A DNA stretch of 64,000 nucleotides. Origin: Limnochordales bacterium (GTDB taxonomy: Bacteria; Bacillota; Limnochordia; Limnochordales; DUMU01). The position numbers and the translations under genes were made by a program. Below the pieces are notes generated by a model. It was not told the origin of the DNA, ran no database searches, and saw only the letters and a program-made list of their open reading frames with translations. The DNA is taken from positions 519,557 to 583,556 of the forward strand of contig JADBKP010000001.1 of NCBI GenBank assembly GCA_014896315.1, read 5' to 3'. Positions 56,774 to 64,000 of the stretch are shown piece after piece (the stretch's first letter is position 1; each line of letters starts with the position of its first letter).

Positions 56774-57487
56774 ATGAAATACCGCTCCGTCTTCGACATC
56801 ATTGGCCCTATCATGATCGGGCCTTCCTCCTCCCATACGGCCGGTGCGGTACGCCTGGCACGGGTGGCCCGGGGCGTACTGGCAGCCACGCCCGGGAGGG
56901 CGCAAATCACTTTGTACGGTTCATTTGCCGCCACCGCCAGGGGGCACGGGACGGAAGTTGCTTTGACCGCAGGCCTGCTGGGAATGGACCCGGATGATCC
57001 GCACCTCAGGGAAGCGGAGAAGCTGGCGCGAGAGACGGGGCTCAGGGTGGAATGGCGGCTGGCCGACCCGATTGAAACCGAGCGCCTGGGGTTGCCGCCG
57101 ACCAGCGCCCGATTGCAGCTTTGGCCTGCGGCGCCGGCGGGCGAGGGGAGTTGGGGCCTGATGCCGCCCCCTGTGGACGTGCTGGGAGCGTCGATTGGGG
57201 GTGGCGCCATCGAGATTCGCGAGGTAAACGGCTTCCCGGTCTCCTTCTCGGCCACCCAGCCGACACTGCTGGTATTTCACGTGGACCGGCCGGGCGTGGT
57301 GGCCAAGGTAACGGCAGAGCTGGCCCAAGCCGGTGTCAACCTGAGCCAGATGACGCTCGGGCGCAAGGCACGGGGGCGGGAAGCGCTGATGGTTATAACC
57401 ACAGACGAAGAGATCACCAATGCCTTGATCGACGGTTTACAGACGCTTCCCGATGTCAGCCGGGTAGCGCTGGTAAAGCCCGTGTAA
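56774..57487 (+). CDS. sdaAB: L-serine dehydratase, beta subunit
   Basis: The beta subunit of the iron-sulfur L-serine dehydratase that converts serine to pyruvate and ammonia. FDIIGPIMIGPSSSHTAGAVRLA at the start is the family mark, and a C-terminal ACT domain (LLVFHVDRPGVVAKVTAELAQAGVNLSQM) probably senses an amino acid. Length is 237 residues from the ATG at 56774; a GTG at 56741 would add 11 residues. sdaAA follows after about 50 bp. It is divergent from the SCIFF genes. Confidence 0.95.
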   Translation: MKYRSVFDIIGPIMIGPSSSHTAGAVRLARVARGVLAATPGRAQITLYGSFAATARGHGTEVALTAGLLGMDPDDPHLREAEKLARETGLRVEWRLADPIETERLGLPPTSARLQLWPAAPAGEGSWGLMPPPVDVLGASIGGGAIEIREVNGFPVSFSATQPTLLVFHVDRPGVVAKVTAELAQAGVNLSQMTLGRKARGREALMVITTDEEITNALIDGLQTLPDVSRVALVKPV

Positions 57488-57539
57488 CGCCAAAATGCGA
57501 CAGCTACTTGAAACGGTTGCCGGGCGGAAAGGGGATTCC

Positions 57540-58442
57540 ATGCAGTCTCTGCAGGAGTTGATTGCTGAAGCTACTGCCCGGGGGGTGACCCTGGCCGACC
57601 TGGCGCTGGAGTATGAGGCACGGGAGTCCGGTGTCGATCCCCGGAAGCTTCTTCAACGTATGGGGGAACGTCTGCAGGTGATGCGGGCCTCCGTAGCGGA
57701 GGGAGCAAGGCCCGGGCTGCGGTCCTATTCGGGCCTGACCGGCCCGCTTGGGCACAAGCTCCTGGCACACCTGGCCGCGGCCCGCTCTGGAGAAAAACCC
57801 CTGCTTTCGGGCACCAGCACGTTCCTGGCGGCGTCCCGAGCGACGGCCGTGATGTGCGTGAACGCCGCCATGGGCCGGGTGGTGGCTACGCCGACCGCCG
57901 GCTCGGCCGGGATCGTGCCGGCCGTGCTGCTGACGGTGGCCGAGACGCTGGAGGCGGACGACGAGGCGGTCATCCGTGCCCTCTTCACCGCCGGGATCAT
58001 CGGGCTGGTCATAGCCAACCGGGCCTCGATTTCGGGAGCGGCCGGCGGCTGTCAGGCAGAGGTCGGCGCGGCAGCCGGGATGGCGGCGGGAGCGGCGGTG
58101 GAGCTGGCGGGAGGTTCACCGGAGGCGGCGGGAGCGGCGGTGGCGTTAACGCTCCAGAATGCCCTCGGACTTCCGTGTGATCCGGTGGCGGGCCTGGTGG
58201 AGATCCCCTGCGTCTACCGGAATGCTGCTTTTGCCGCGGTGGCGCTGACCATGGCAGACCTGGCACTGGCAGGAATCCGTTCACCGATACCGGTGGATGA
58301 GGTCATCGATGTGATGGGACAGCTGGGGCGTCATCTCCCGGCTGAACTGCGGGAGACCGGCCGGGGCGGGCTGGCCGCCACTCCCACGGGAATCCGCCTG
58401 GCCCGGCAGGTGGAGTGGCGGGAGTACCGTTCAGAAAGGTAA
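57540..58442 (+). CDS. sdaAA: L-serine dehydratase, alpha subunit
   Basis: The catalytic subunit, 300 residues. The iron-sulfur ligands are visible: Cys in GAAGGCQAEVG, LGLPCDPVAG and VEIPCVYRN. ATPTAGSAGIVPAVL and SGTSTFLAA are conserved. The start MQSLQEL has AAAGGGGA upstream. Two repeats of Ala/Gly-rich helix text (AAAGMAAGAAVELAGGSPEAAGAA, about residues 180-205) give the region a repetitive look but are normal for the family. Confidence 0.96.
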   Translation: MQSLQELIAEATARGVTLADLALEYEARESGVDPRKLLQRMGERLQVMRASVAEGARPGLRSYSGLTGPLGHKLLAHLAAARSGEKPLLSGTSTFLAASRATAVMCVNAAMGRVVATPTAGSAGIVPAVLLTVAETLEADDEAVIRALFTAGIIGLVIANRASISGAAGGCQAEVGAAAGMAAGAAVELAGGSPEAAGAAVALTLQNALGLPCDPVAGLVEIPCVYRNAAFAAVALTMADLALAGIRSPIPVDEVIDVMGQLGRHLPAELRETGRGGLAATPTGIRLARQVEWREYRSER

Positions 58443-58486
58443 TGGCTCCATCCCCCGGGCTGGTCATGGGGATGAAGCCGAAAACG

Positions 58487-58966
58487 CTACTGAATGTTGA
58501 TTTTCAACCGGCGGCCGTGTCCCTCCTCATCACCGGCCTTGGGGAGTCTGATCTCGAGGACGCCATGGCGCAAAGAGGCGGAGGCTTGCTCCGGTTTGAT
58601 TCGGGTTGGGAGTGGTATCGTCCGATAGAATGAACCGAACCGCCGTTCTGACCGGTAGTAACCTTCCTTCTCTTCTTTGGTCTCCTGCCGCATCTCGCCT
58701 TTGAGTACCACGGAGTCGTCCAGGACCCGTACGTCGACGTTGGCCGGGTCAACCCCGGGCAGGTCGGCACGGACGATCAGGCTCTCTCCGGCGTCGACCA
58801 CGTCGACTGATGGGTAACCGGCCAGGCCGCCCCACTCGCCCGTGAAGATGCGCCAGGGCATTTCGAACATCTGCTGCATCCATTCTGTGCTCCAGGGCGA
58901 CGGCGATAACGAAGGCGACCCGCCTCGCCGCTGTGCAGGAAACCAGCTCCAAGGCATCAACTCCAT
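58487..58966 (-). CDS. hsp20: Small heat shock protein, Hsp20 family
   Basis: An ATP-independent chaperone of 159 residues. The alpha-crystallin domain runs from about residue 50 (VDVVDAGESLIVRADLPGVD.ANVDVRV) to the conserved GVLEIRLPKA motif, then a short basic tail ending KINIQ. The N-terminal arm is Trp/Met/Pro-rich. GGAGAG precedes the start. It converges with sdaAA with a 44-bp gap. No CIRCE-type element is visible upstream. Confidence 0.93.
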   Translation of the reverse strand: MELMPWSWFPAQRRGGSPSLSPSPWSTEWMQQMFEMPWRIFTGEWGGLAGYPSVDVVDAGESLIVRADLPGVDPANVDVRVLDDSVVLKGEMRQETKEEKEGYYRSERRFGSFYRTIPLPTRIKPEQASASLRHGVLEIRLPKAGDEEGHGRRLKINIQ

Positions 58967-59052
58967 GCTGAGGTCTCTCCTTCGCTCGTTAGTACAGGGT
59001 TAACTGCAGTACTAGTTTGAGCTTCTGGCGGGTACGAGATACACTGGATCGC

Positions 59053-59105
59053 TTGACCTGAGAGCATCGGGTCATGTACGATTCATCTCGTTATATGACA
59101 AGATG
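59053..59105 (+). promoter_or_regulatory. Promoter and candidate ArsR operator of the ars operon
   Basis: TTGACC (59053-59058) and TACGAT (59077-59082) are 18 bp apart. Right after the -10 lies the inverted repeat CATCT-N12-AGATG (59084-59105), overlapping the expected transcription start, where ArsR repressors usually bind. Confidence 0.65.
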
Positions 59106-59119
59106 AGGTTGATGTGTGA

Positions 59120-59530
59120 GTGCTTGCGGATTATGAGGCCGTGATGAACGCTGCTGCCGACAGTACCAGGGCACGCATCCTCAAGATGCTTCAGACAGGG
59201 GAGCTCTGTGTCTGCCAGATTATGGCGGTTCTCGGTATGAATTCGTCCACCGTCTCCAAACACCTGGCCATTCTGAAAATGGCCGGTCTTGTCCGCAGCC
59301 GCAAGGAAGGTCGCTGGGTGTACTACTCACTCGAGTCGCGGGAGCGAAACCCCTACGCCCTCTCTGTTCTTCAGATGGTGCAAGGTTGGCTGGATGATGA
59401 CCCTGATGTGATCGCCGATCGCAAGAAGCTCAAGGTGGTCCTGGCCACTCCCCTGGACAAGATGTGTATCCAAGATGGCCGTGTCGTTCTCGCTGAACAT
59501 CAGAGGGTGAATGGGGAGGCTAAACTGTGA
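59120..59530 (+). CDS. arsR: ArsR family metalloid-responsive repressor
   Basis: A 136-residue winged-helix repressor. The arsenite-binding ELCVC motif (Cys30, Cys32) lies at the start of the DNA-binding region, followed by STVSKHLAILKMAGLVRSRKEGRWVYYSL. It releases DNA when As(III) or Sb(III) binds. It starts with GTG and overlaps arsC by 4 bp. The C-terminal 45 residues, with a third Cys (MCIQ), extend beyond the core. Confidence 0.94.
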   Translation: MLADYEAVMNAAADSTRARILKMLQTGELCVCQIMAVLGMNSSTVSKHLAILKMAGLVRSRKEGRWVYYSLESRERNPYALSVLQMVQGWLDDDPDVIADRKKLKVVLATPLDKMCIQDGRVVLAEHQRVNGEAKL

Positions 59531-60000
59531 AACCCATCAGAGTATTGTTTGTCTGCACTGCCAACTCTTGCCGCAGCCAGATGGCCGAGGCGTGGGCCAG
59601 GATGCTACACCAGGGGAAGATCGAAGCTTTCTCGGCGGGGACGGAGCCTGGGAATGTGCACCCTCTGGCGATCCAGGTCATGGCCGAAGCAGGAGTCGAC
59701 CTGGCGTCCCATCGCAGCAAGCACTTGCGGGAGTTTCTGGGCCAGCAGTTCGACTACGTTATCACCCTCTGCGGCGATGCCCGCGACAGATGCCCGGTTT
59801 TCCCGGGGGCAGCCCGCATTGTGCACGTGGGCTTCCCCGACCCTGCAAGAGCCACCGGCACACCGGAAGAGGTGCTGAATGAGTTTCGGCGTGTGCGGGA
59901 CATGATTCGTGACTTCGTAGCGGGACTGCCATGGTCGCTTGCCAATGCAGACTCTCTGCCCTTTCATTCTGCCGACTCCCAGGAGGATGAGAACCCGTGA
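59527..60000 (+). CDS. arsC: Arsenate reductase, thioredoxin-coupled type
   Basis: Reduces arsenate to arsenite using a low-molecular-weight phosphatase fold. The P-loop is CTANSCR (Cys10 to Arg16), and the two further redox Cys, Cys82 and Cys89, match the thioredoxin-coupled triad. A DPAR motif supplies the catalytic Asp. Length is 157 residues. It overlaps both arsR and acr3 by 4 bp. Confidence 0.95.
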   Translation: MKPIRVLFVCTANSCRSQMAEAWARMLHQGKIEAFSAGTEPGNVHPLAIQVMAEAGVDLASHRSKHLREFLGQQFDYVITLCGDARDRCPVFPGAARIVHVGFPDPARATGTPEEVLNEFRRVRDMIRDFVAGLPWSLANADSLPFHSADSQEDENP

Positions 60001-61067
60001 AGCAGTCTACGGCTGAACAGTCGGTAGCCCAACGTCTATCTTTTCTGGACCGGTATCTTACGCTATGGATCTTCCTGGCCATGATCGTGGGGGTGGCATC
60101 GGGCTACCTTGTACCGCAGTTAGTCGAGTTGATGACTCGTTTTCAGGTTGGTACGACATCCATCCCTATCGCCATCGGCTTGATTCTCATGATGTATCCG
60201 CCTCTGGCCAAGGTGCGCTACGAGGAGCTGGGCCACGTCTTCCGCAATACCAGGGTGCTGGCTCTCTCCCTGGTTCAAAACTGGCTGGTCGGGCCGGTAT
60301 TCATGTGGGTGCTCGCCGTGGTTTTCCTGCGGCATTACCCGGAGTATATGGCAGGCCTCATCATGATTGGCCTGGCCCGCTGCATTGCCATGGTAATCGT
60401 GTGGAACGAACTGGCAAGAGGTGATACCGAATACGCTGCGGGGCTTGTGGCCTTCAACTCCATCTTTCAGGTGCTGTTTTATTCCGTGTATTCCTACGTA
60501 TTCCTCACGGTGCTGCCCCGTCTGGTCGGTCTGGAGGGCACGGTAGTGCACGTCTCCATGCGCCAGATTGCGGAAAGCGTCCTGATCTACCTCGGCATCC
60601 CCTTCTTTGGCGGCATGCTGACACGATTCCTGCTGATGCGTCTGAAGGGGCGTGTGTGGTACGAGAGAGTCTTTATCCCGAAGATCAACCCTCTGACCTT
60701 AGTAGCTCTCCTATTCACCATCGTGGTGATGTTCTCCCTCAAAGGTGAAGTCATCGTACAGCTGCCCCTGGACGTACTGCGTATCGCCGTGCCTTTGCTT
60801 ATCTACTTTGTGGGCATGTTCCTGGTCTCTTTCTTCATGGGGAAACGAGTGGGCGCCGACTACTCCACGGCGACAACCCTTGCCTTCACCGCAGCGAGTA
60901 ACAACTTCGAGCTGGCCATCGCCGTTGCCGTCGCCGTCTTCGGGATCGAATCGGGAGCGGCTTTCGCGGCGGTGGTTGGTCCCCTCGTCGAGGTGCCCGT
61001 TATGATCTCACTGGTTAACATAGCCCTCCGGCTTCAGCGGAAGTACTTCCCGCAGGAATCCAAGTAG
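59997..61067 (+). CDS. acr3: Arsenite efflux permease ACR3
   Basis: A membrane carrier of the bile/arsenite/riboflavin superfamily with about ten helices that expels arsenite. The conserved Cys129 is in [13 protein letters not shown], and [20 protein letters not shown] and [10 protein letters not shown] are family signatures. Length is 356 residues. It is the last gene of arsR-arsC-acr3. A weak hairpin with CTTTTTG follows near 61110. Confidence 0.96.
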   Translation: MKQSTAEQSVAQRLSFLDRYLTLWIFLAMIVGVASGYLVPQLVELMTRFQVGTTSIPIAIGLILMMYPPLAKVRYEELGHVFRNTRVLALSLVQNWLVGPVFMWVLAVVFLRHYPEYMAGLIMIGLARCIAMVIVWNELARGDTEYAAGLVAFNSIFQVLFYSVYSYVFLTVLPRLVGLEGTVVHVSMRQIAESVLIYLGIPFFGGMLTRFLLMRLKGRVWYERVFIPKINPLTLVALLFTIVVMFSLKGEVIVQLPLDVLRIAVPLLIYFVGMFLVSFFMGKRVGADYSTATTLAFTAASNNFELAIAVAVAVFGIESGAAFAAVVGPLVEVPVMISLVNIALRLQRKYFPQESK

Positions 61068-61125
61068 TGCTTGTTCTCTGCTTGGGGCCGTGGCTCGGGC
61101 CTCGTACCGCTTTTTGCGTGGTGTT

Positions 61126-61500
61126 CTAGATTATGCGGGCGGCCAAGATGCCCAGGACGACCGACAGGCAGCCGACGACCAGGTTTAACATAATATTCCC
61201 CAGTCCTAACCAGATGCTATCGTCCTGGAAAAGCCGGACCGACTCGTAGGCGAAGCTGGAGAATGTGGTCAATCCACCCAGAATACCTGTCACCAGGAAG
61301 ATCCGGGCCTCGGTGCTCAAGACGGCGAGTTCGATGGCAAGTGTCATGACGAAACCAATCAAGAAGCTGCCGCCGATGTTCACGAAGGCGGTACCCCACG
61401 GGAAAAGCGAGCCAAACTCCTTTTGCGCCCAACCGGAGATCAGGTAGCGGGCCATAGCACCCAGAAGTCCTCCGATTCCTGCCAGGATAAGACGGTTCAC
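61126..61500 (-). CDS. crcB: Fluoride ion channel CrcB/Fluc
   Basis: A four-helix membrane protein of 124 residues that works as a dual-topology dimer to let fluoride leave the cell. GGLLGAMARYLISG, GTAFVNIGGSFLIG and GGLTTFSSFAYE are the family motifs. It follows the DUF6062 gene by 86 bp with no terminator between, and both lie downstream of a fluoride riboswitch. It converges with acr3. Confidence 0.96.
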   Translation of the reverse strand: MNRLILAGIGGLLGAMARYLISGWAQKEFGSLFPWGTAFVNIGGSFLIGFVMTLAIELAVLSTEARIFLVTGILGGLTTFSSFAYESVRLFQDDSIWLGLGNIMLNLVVGCLSVVLGILAARII

Positions 61501-61586
61501 GTTGCTACTTCCCTTCCAAGCGTGTGTTTAGCAGTGAAATGTGCCTCTACTGTACTGCTTTTCGGCGCGTCACCAGACACCCACCG

Positions 61587-62348
61587 TCAGTCTGTCCTTC
61601 CCGTCAGAATGTGCAGGGCCTCTCGAATGGCGGAGGCAACCTCCTGCCGGGAACCTGGTGCGGCCTGGTAGTCGAAGTTTTTAATGAAGGTCTCCAGCTG
61701 GCTGCCGATTCGTTCGAGACGCCGCTTGGTACTGCTCTTAATGAACTGCATGAACTCGGCCAGTTCGTAGCTACGCAGCTCCTGGCGGGCTTCCGCCAGC
61801 AGCATGCGGGAGTGGGGCAGGCAGATCATCCGGACGTTTCTGAACAGCTCTCGAAAGTCGCTCTTCGTACCGTAGAGCTTGGCTGCCGTCTGGCAGTACT
61901 GACGCACCGCTGCCTCCACGTCGGCGCAGACGATGCAGTGAACGGCGGGATTTGTGTAATTAGCGGCCGCGGGGCAAAAGAGCGCCCGCAGACGAACAAA
62001 CGGTGTATCGTTAGTGGCAGGCTTGGCCGAGGTAGGGGAGGTTGCTGCTGGCGTCATCGTTGTTCTGGCGGCCTGGCTTACCAGCGCTTGCAGCAGAATC
62101 GCCAGCCCCAGGCGGTCAGTTCCCTGGAGCAGGCGCAGGAAATGAGTCCGGCACACTCCTTCCTTCTCGACCCGGTGGCGAAAGGCCGGATCCATCAGCT
62201 TTTCACCCAGCAGGTGCTCGAGGGCATTGGCTTCCGCCCGCATCTCGGGACGGCAGAGCGGGCACAATTCACCGGGCGACTGAGCTGCCCGGAAGGCATC
62301 GACCACCGGCACAACTTCTATCGACTCCCCGCGGGTCTCAGGTCTCAT
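61587..62348 (-). CDS. DUF6062 family protein, fluoride-regulated
   Basis: A 253-residue protein with a Cys-rich pattern: CPLC near residue 30, GVCRTHFLRLLQ, HCIVC in the middle, then CLPHSRMLL and a C-terminal FIKNFDYQ. The paired Cys/His motifs look like metal or iron-sulfur sites. This matches DUF6062; the function is unknown. The ATG at 62348 has AGGTGG six bases upstream and lies after the riboswitch terminator. A longer open frame to 62447 would run through the riboswitch and is rejected. A Thr/Ala/Pro linker lies near residue 100. crcB is next. Confidence 0.85.
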   Translation of the reverse strand: MRPETRGESIEVVPVVDAFRAAQSPGELCPLCRPEMRAEANALEHLLGEKLMDPAFRHRVEKEGVCRTHFLRLLQGTDRLGLAILLQALVSQAARTTMTPAATSPTSAKPATNDTPFVRLRALFCPAAANYTNPAVHCIVCADVEAAVRQYCQTAAKLYGTKSDFRELFRNVRMICLPHSRMLLAEARQELRSYELAEFMQFIKSSTKRRLERIGSQLETFIKNFDYQAAPGSRQEVASAIREALHILTGRTD

Positions 62349-62384
62349 CAGAGCCACCTCGTCGACCGGCAGGGGCGGCAGAAA

Positions 62385-62416
62385 ACAAAAACCCCTACCA
62401 GCCATGTTCTGGTAGG
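62385..62416 (-). terminator. Terminator of the fluoride riboswitch
   Basis: On the minus strand CCTACCAG and CTGGTAGG form an 8-bp stem with a 7-nt loop, followed by GGTTTTTGTTTTC. The stem takes bases from the 3' end of the aptamer (CTCCTACC), so aptamer folding and termination exclude each other. Confidence 0.9.
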
Positions 62417-62468
62417 AGCTATCAGCCGGTCTGATCATGCCCGGCACTTATGGGCGAGCTCCATCGCC
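62411..62468 (-). promoter_or_regulatory. Fluoride riboswitch (crcB motif)
   Basis: On the minus strand the element begins GGCGATGGAGCTCGCC and ends GGCTGATAGCTCCTACC. GGCG pairs with CGCC, GCCGG with CCGGC, and GGAGCT forms the pseudoknot with AGCTCC. The invariant GCTGAT and CTCCTAC positions match the known crcB motif. It lies about 26 nt after the predicted transcription start. When fluoride binds, the overlapping terminator should not form, switching on DUF6062 and crcB. Confidence 0.95.
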
Positions 62469-62500
62469 GCTTCTGCTTAAGCCTGTTTGATGTTAGCTCT

Positions 62501-62529
62501 AGTATAGCAGCGCGGCAGACGGAGGGCAA
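62501..62529 (-). promoter_or_regulatory. Promoter of the fluoride-response operon
   Basis: TTGCCC (62524-62529) and TATACT (62501-62506) on the minus strand are exactly 17 bp apart. The start point near 62494 gives a leader of about 145 nt containing the riboswitch. Confidence 0.85.
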
Positions 62530-62701
62530 TGACAGAAGGAAACTCACGGGTCATGTTGAAATTGAAGGCGGGCAACTTAGTGTACCAACACGTAGCAGCG
62601 CGTGGCAAAAGACTGGAGGGGCAAAGGGACTGAGAAATCGACGGTGGAGGGGTGCCGGCACTGGCGGGTGATAAGGAGAGAGCATATGAGGAGGGACAGC
62701 A

Positions 62702-64000
62702 GTGAGACTGCGCCTTGGGAAGCAGAGGCTTTCGGCCACGGCGGTTGTGATCGTGCTGGGACTGGGAATCATGGAAATGCGAATAGGAGGATCGGGGCAG
62801 ATGGTTGCGTTGGCAGCAGGAGCGGAGGGAGAAAATCCGGCCACTCCGTTCATCGCGCAATTGGGCGAGCTTGAGATGGCGCAGCAAGAGGCAGAGAAGG
62901 CACTGGAGGCGGCACGAGCCCGTATAGAGCAAGGTCGGCTCAAGCTGTGGAGTTTCGACGAAGAAAAGGCCAATCGCGTTTTGGTCGAGGCCGAGCAAGC
63001 CCTCGCCCGGTCCTATGCGGCAAGCCGAGCGGCGAATGCGGACCAGCCCTCTGGGGTGACGGTTGACGACCCGGAGGTGCTGGCGTGGCAAGCCAAGGAA
63101 CTGGCGGATTCGGTCTCCAAGATTGTCGTGGATTCGCGGGCGGCGGAGGCTCGAGGTGTGTGGATCGACAAAGATATCCTGGGTTACATGAGTGATCCGG
63201 ACATGCTGCGGCGTTTGCTGCAACGGTTGGCGGAGACAAACATCAATGTTGTTTATGTACTGGCATACGACATGGGCGAGACCATTTACCCTAGCCCCTA
63301 CGCAATCGTTCAAAACCCGCGTTTTAAGGACTGGGAGGAAGACCCACTCAAGGTGATCGTGGATGAGGCCCATCGGTACGGGATGGAGGTTCAGGCGTGG
63401 ATCGGGGTGTTTATTGGCGGTTACAGCGGCAAACCCGGACCCCTGCTGACCGCACATCCGGATTGGGCGGACGAGACGCGCAGCGGGAAGAAAGTTTCCC
63501 GTTACGGCACGCTGGTGGTCAACCCCTCCGTTCCGCAGGCGCAGGAGCACCTCCTTGACGTGATTGGAGATCTGGTTAGGCGCTACGAGGTCGACGGGAT
63601 CCAGCTAGACTACGCCCGCTACGAAGAGAACGGTACGGACGATTTCGGCTATCATCCATACTCTGTCGAGCTCTTCCGCAAGCAGTACGGGGTAGATCCG
63701 CACACCATCTCCCGGTCGTCCCCCCTTTGGCAAACGTGGGTCAAATGGCGGCAGGACCAGGTGACGGAGTTCGTGCGGCGGGTGCGGCAGCGCCTCGAAG
63801 AGACTCGCCCCGGTACACTCTTGTCGGTTGCGGCTGAACCGATCGTTGAGGCAGCCTCGCTGCGCTTCCAGGATTGGGCGCTCTGGGCGAAGGAAGGAAT
63901 CGTTGACCAGGTTGTGCCGATGGACTACGTACGCGATGTGGCTAAGTTCCGGCAGTGGGCCGAACTCGACGCGGCGGCGTTGCGTGACGCCCGGGGCATC
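62702..64000 (+). CDS. Secreted GHL10-type glycoside hydrolase-like protein, 3' end outside window
   Basis: The frame is open from GTG 62702 (GAGGAGGG upstream) to the end of the window. A signal peptide (TAVVIVLGLGIMEMR) is followed by a helical, Glu/Ala-rich segment (about residues 55-150: GELEMAQQEAEKALEAARAR and so on). A TIM-barrel domain of the GHL10/DUF187 type then starts at ARGVWIDKDILGYMS and includes NINVVYVLAYD, DEAHRYGMEVQAWIGVF and VDGIQLDYARYEE. Members act on, or bind, cell-wall or other glycans. The N-terminal helical region is not part of the usual family core. Confidence 0.85.
   Translation, partial: MRLRLGKQRLSATAVVIVLGLGIMEMRIGGSGQMVALAAGAEGENPATPFIAQLGELEMAQQEAEKALEAARARIEQGRLKLWSFDEEKANRVLVEAEQALARSYAASRAANADQPSGVTVDDPEVLAWQAKELADSVSKIVVDSRAAEARGVWIDKDILGYMSDPDMLRRLLQRLAETNINVVYVLAYDMGETIYPSPYAIVQNPRFKDWEEDPLKVIVDEAHRYGMEVQAWIGVFIGGYSGKPGPLLTAHPDWADETRSGKKVSRYGTLVVNPSVPQAQEHLLDVIGDLVRRYEVDGIQLDYARYEENGTDDFGYHPYSVELFRKQYGVDPHTISRSSPLWQTWVKWRQDQVTEFVRRVRQRLEETRPGTLLSVAAEPIVEAASLRFQDWALWAKEGIVDQVVPMDYVRDVAKFRQWAELDAAALRDARGI

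Noticed and set aside
61501-61586. A second regulatory RNA in the gap between the DUF6062 gene and crcB
   Set aside because: The 86 bp show no fluoride-motif elements, hairpin with T-run, or promoter of quality, so crcB is taken as part of the same transcript.
62348-62447. Upstream extension of the DUF6062 reading frame
   Set aside because: It would translate the fluoride riboswitch and its terminator. The ATG at 62348 has a proper ribosome site after them.
1-64000. CRISPR arrays, insertion sequences, phage genes
   Set aside because: I saw no evenly spaced direct repeats, no transposase or integrase motifs, and no terminal inverted repeats flanked by target duplications.

Overview
The window looks like chromosomal DNA from a moderately GC-rich Bacillota, most likely a Clostridia or Limnochordia-like lineage. 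The evidence is a gerM-rph-rdgB gene order, a trigger factor-clpP-clpX-lonB-lonA run, a Bacillus-type LonB, a SCIFF ranthipeptide with its radical SAM maturase, a two-subunit clostridial L-serine dehydratase, and tmRNA beside smpB. A K+-dependent membrane pyrophosphatase and strong Shine-Dalgarno sites with GTG and TTG starts fit the same picture. I cannot name the genus.

Layout: 1-3.2 kb holds the 3' end of hppA, then tmRNA and smpB on the minus strand. 3.2-6.6 kb is a compact three-gene unit: ABC-2 ATPase, permease and a 513-residue exported protein of unknown function. 6.8-13.0 kb carries a cell-wall amidase, a GerM-like protein, an atypical MurD, RNase PH and RdgB, followed by tRNA-Pro, -Gly, -Arg and -His. 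13.6-16.7 kb pairs an ADP-dependent sugar kinase with glycogen synthase, then tRNA-Lys and tRNA-Leu. 17.0-25.2 kb is the protein quality-control block (tig, clpP, clpX, lonB, lonA), followed by argF. 26-32.4 kb is mixed: PRC-barrel, DoxX, phosphomannomutase, a broken DUF3307 gene with SatD, and a two-part chromate transporter. 32.5-37.7 kb is a complete BMP-type ABC importer, probably for nucleosides.

37.7-54.8 kb is a carbohydrate-use accessory region with visible decay. It contains a GH3 beta-glucosidase (frameshifted), a secreted clan GH-A hydrolase, an orphan sugar-binding protein with a GntR/LacI hybrid regulator, a GH36 alpha-galactosidase (frameshifted, its 3' end replaced by a TolB-like fragment), a LacI regulator, a large secreted glycosidase, and a second sugar-binding protein reduced to a remnant. 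By eye the part around 41.7-47.5 kb is less GC-rich than its neighbours.

54.9-62.5 kb holds the SCIFF peptide and maturase, L-serine dehydratase, Hsp20, an arsR-arsC-acr3 arsenic operon, and a fluoride-response unit read leftward. That unit has a promoter, a clear fluoride riboswitch with an overlapping terminator, a DUF6062 protein gene and the fluoride channel gene crcB. The window ends inside a secreted GHL10-type glycoside hydrolase-like gene.

The observations I rate highest are the fluoride riboswitch in front of DUF6062-crcB, the long SCIFF precursor overlapping its maturase, the GH36/TolB chimera, the ADP-dependent kinase beside glgA, and the uncharacterised ABC-linked exported protein. 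At least five genes between 29.7 and 54.8 kb carry frameshifts. Three of these shifts fall in G/C runs and could be sequence errors, so the raw reads should be checked before these genes are called dead.
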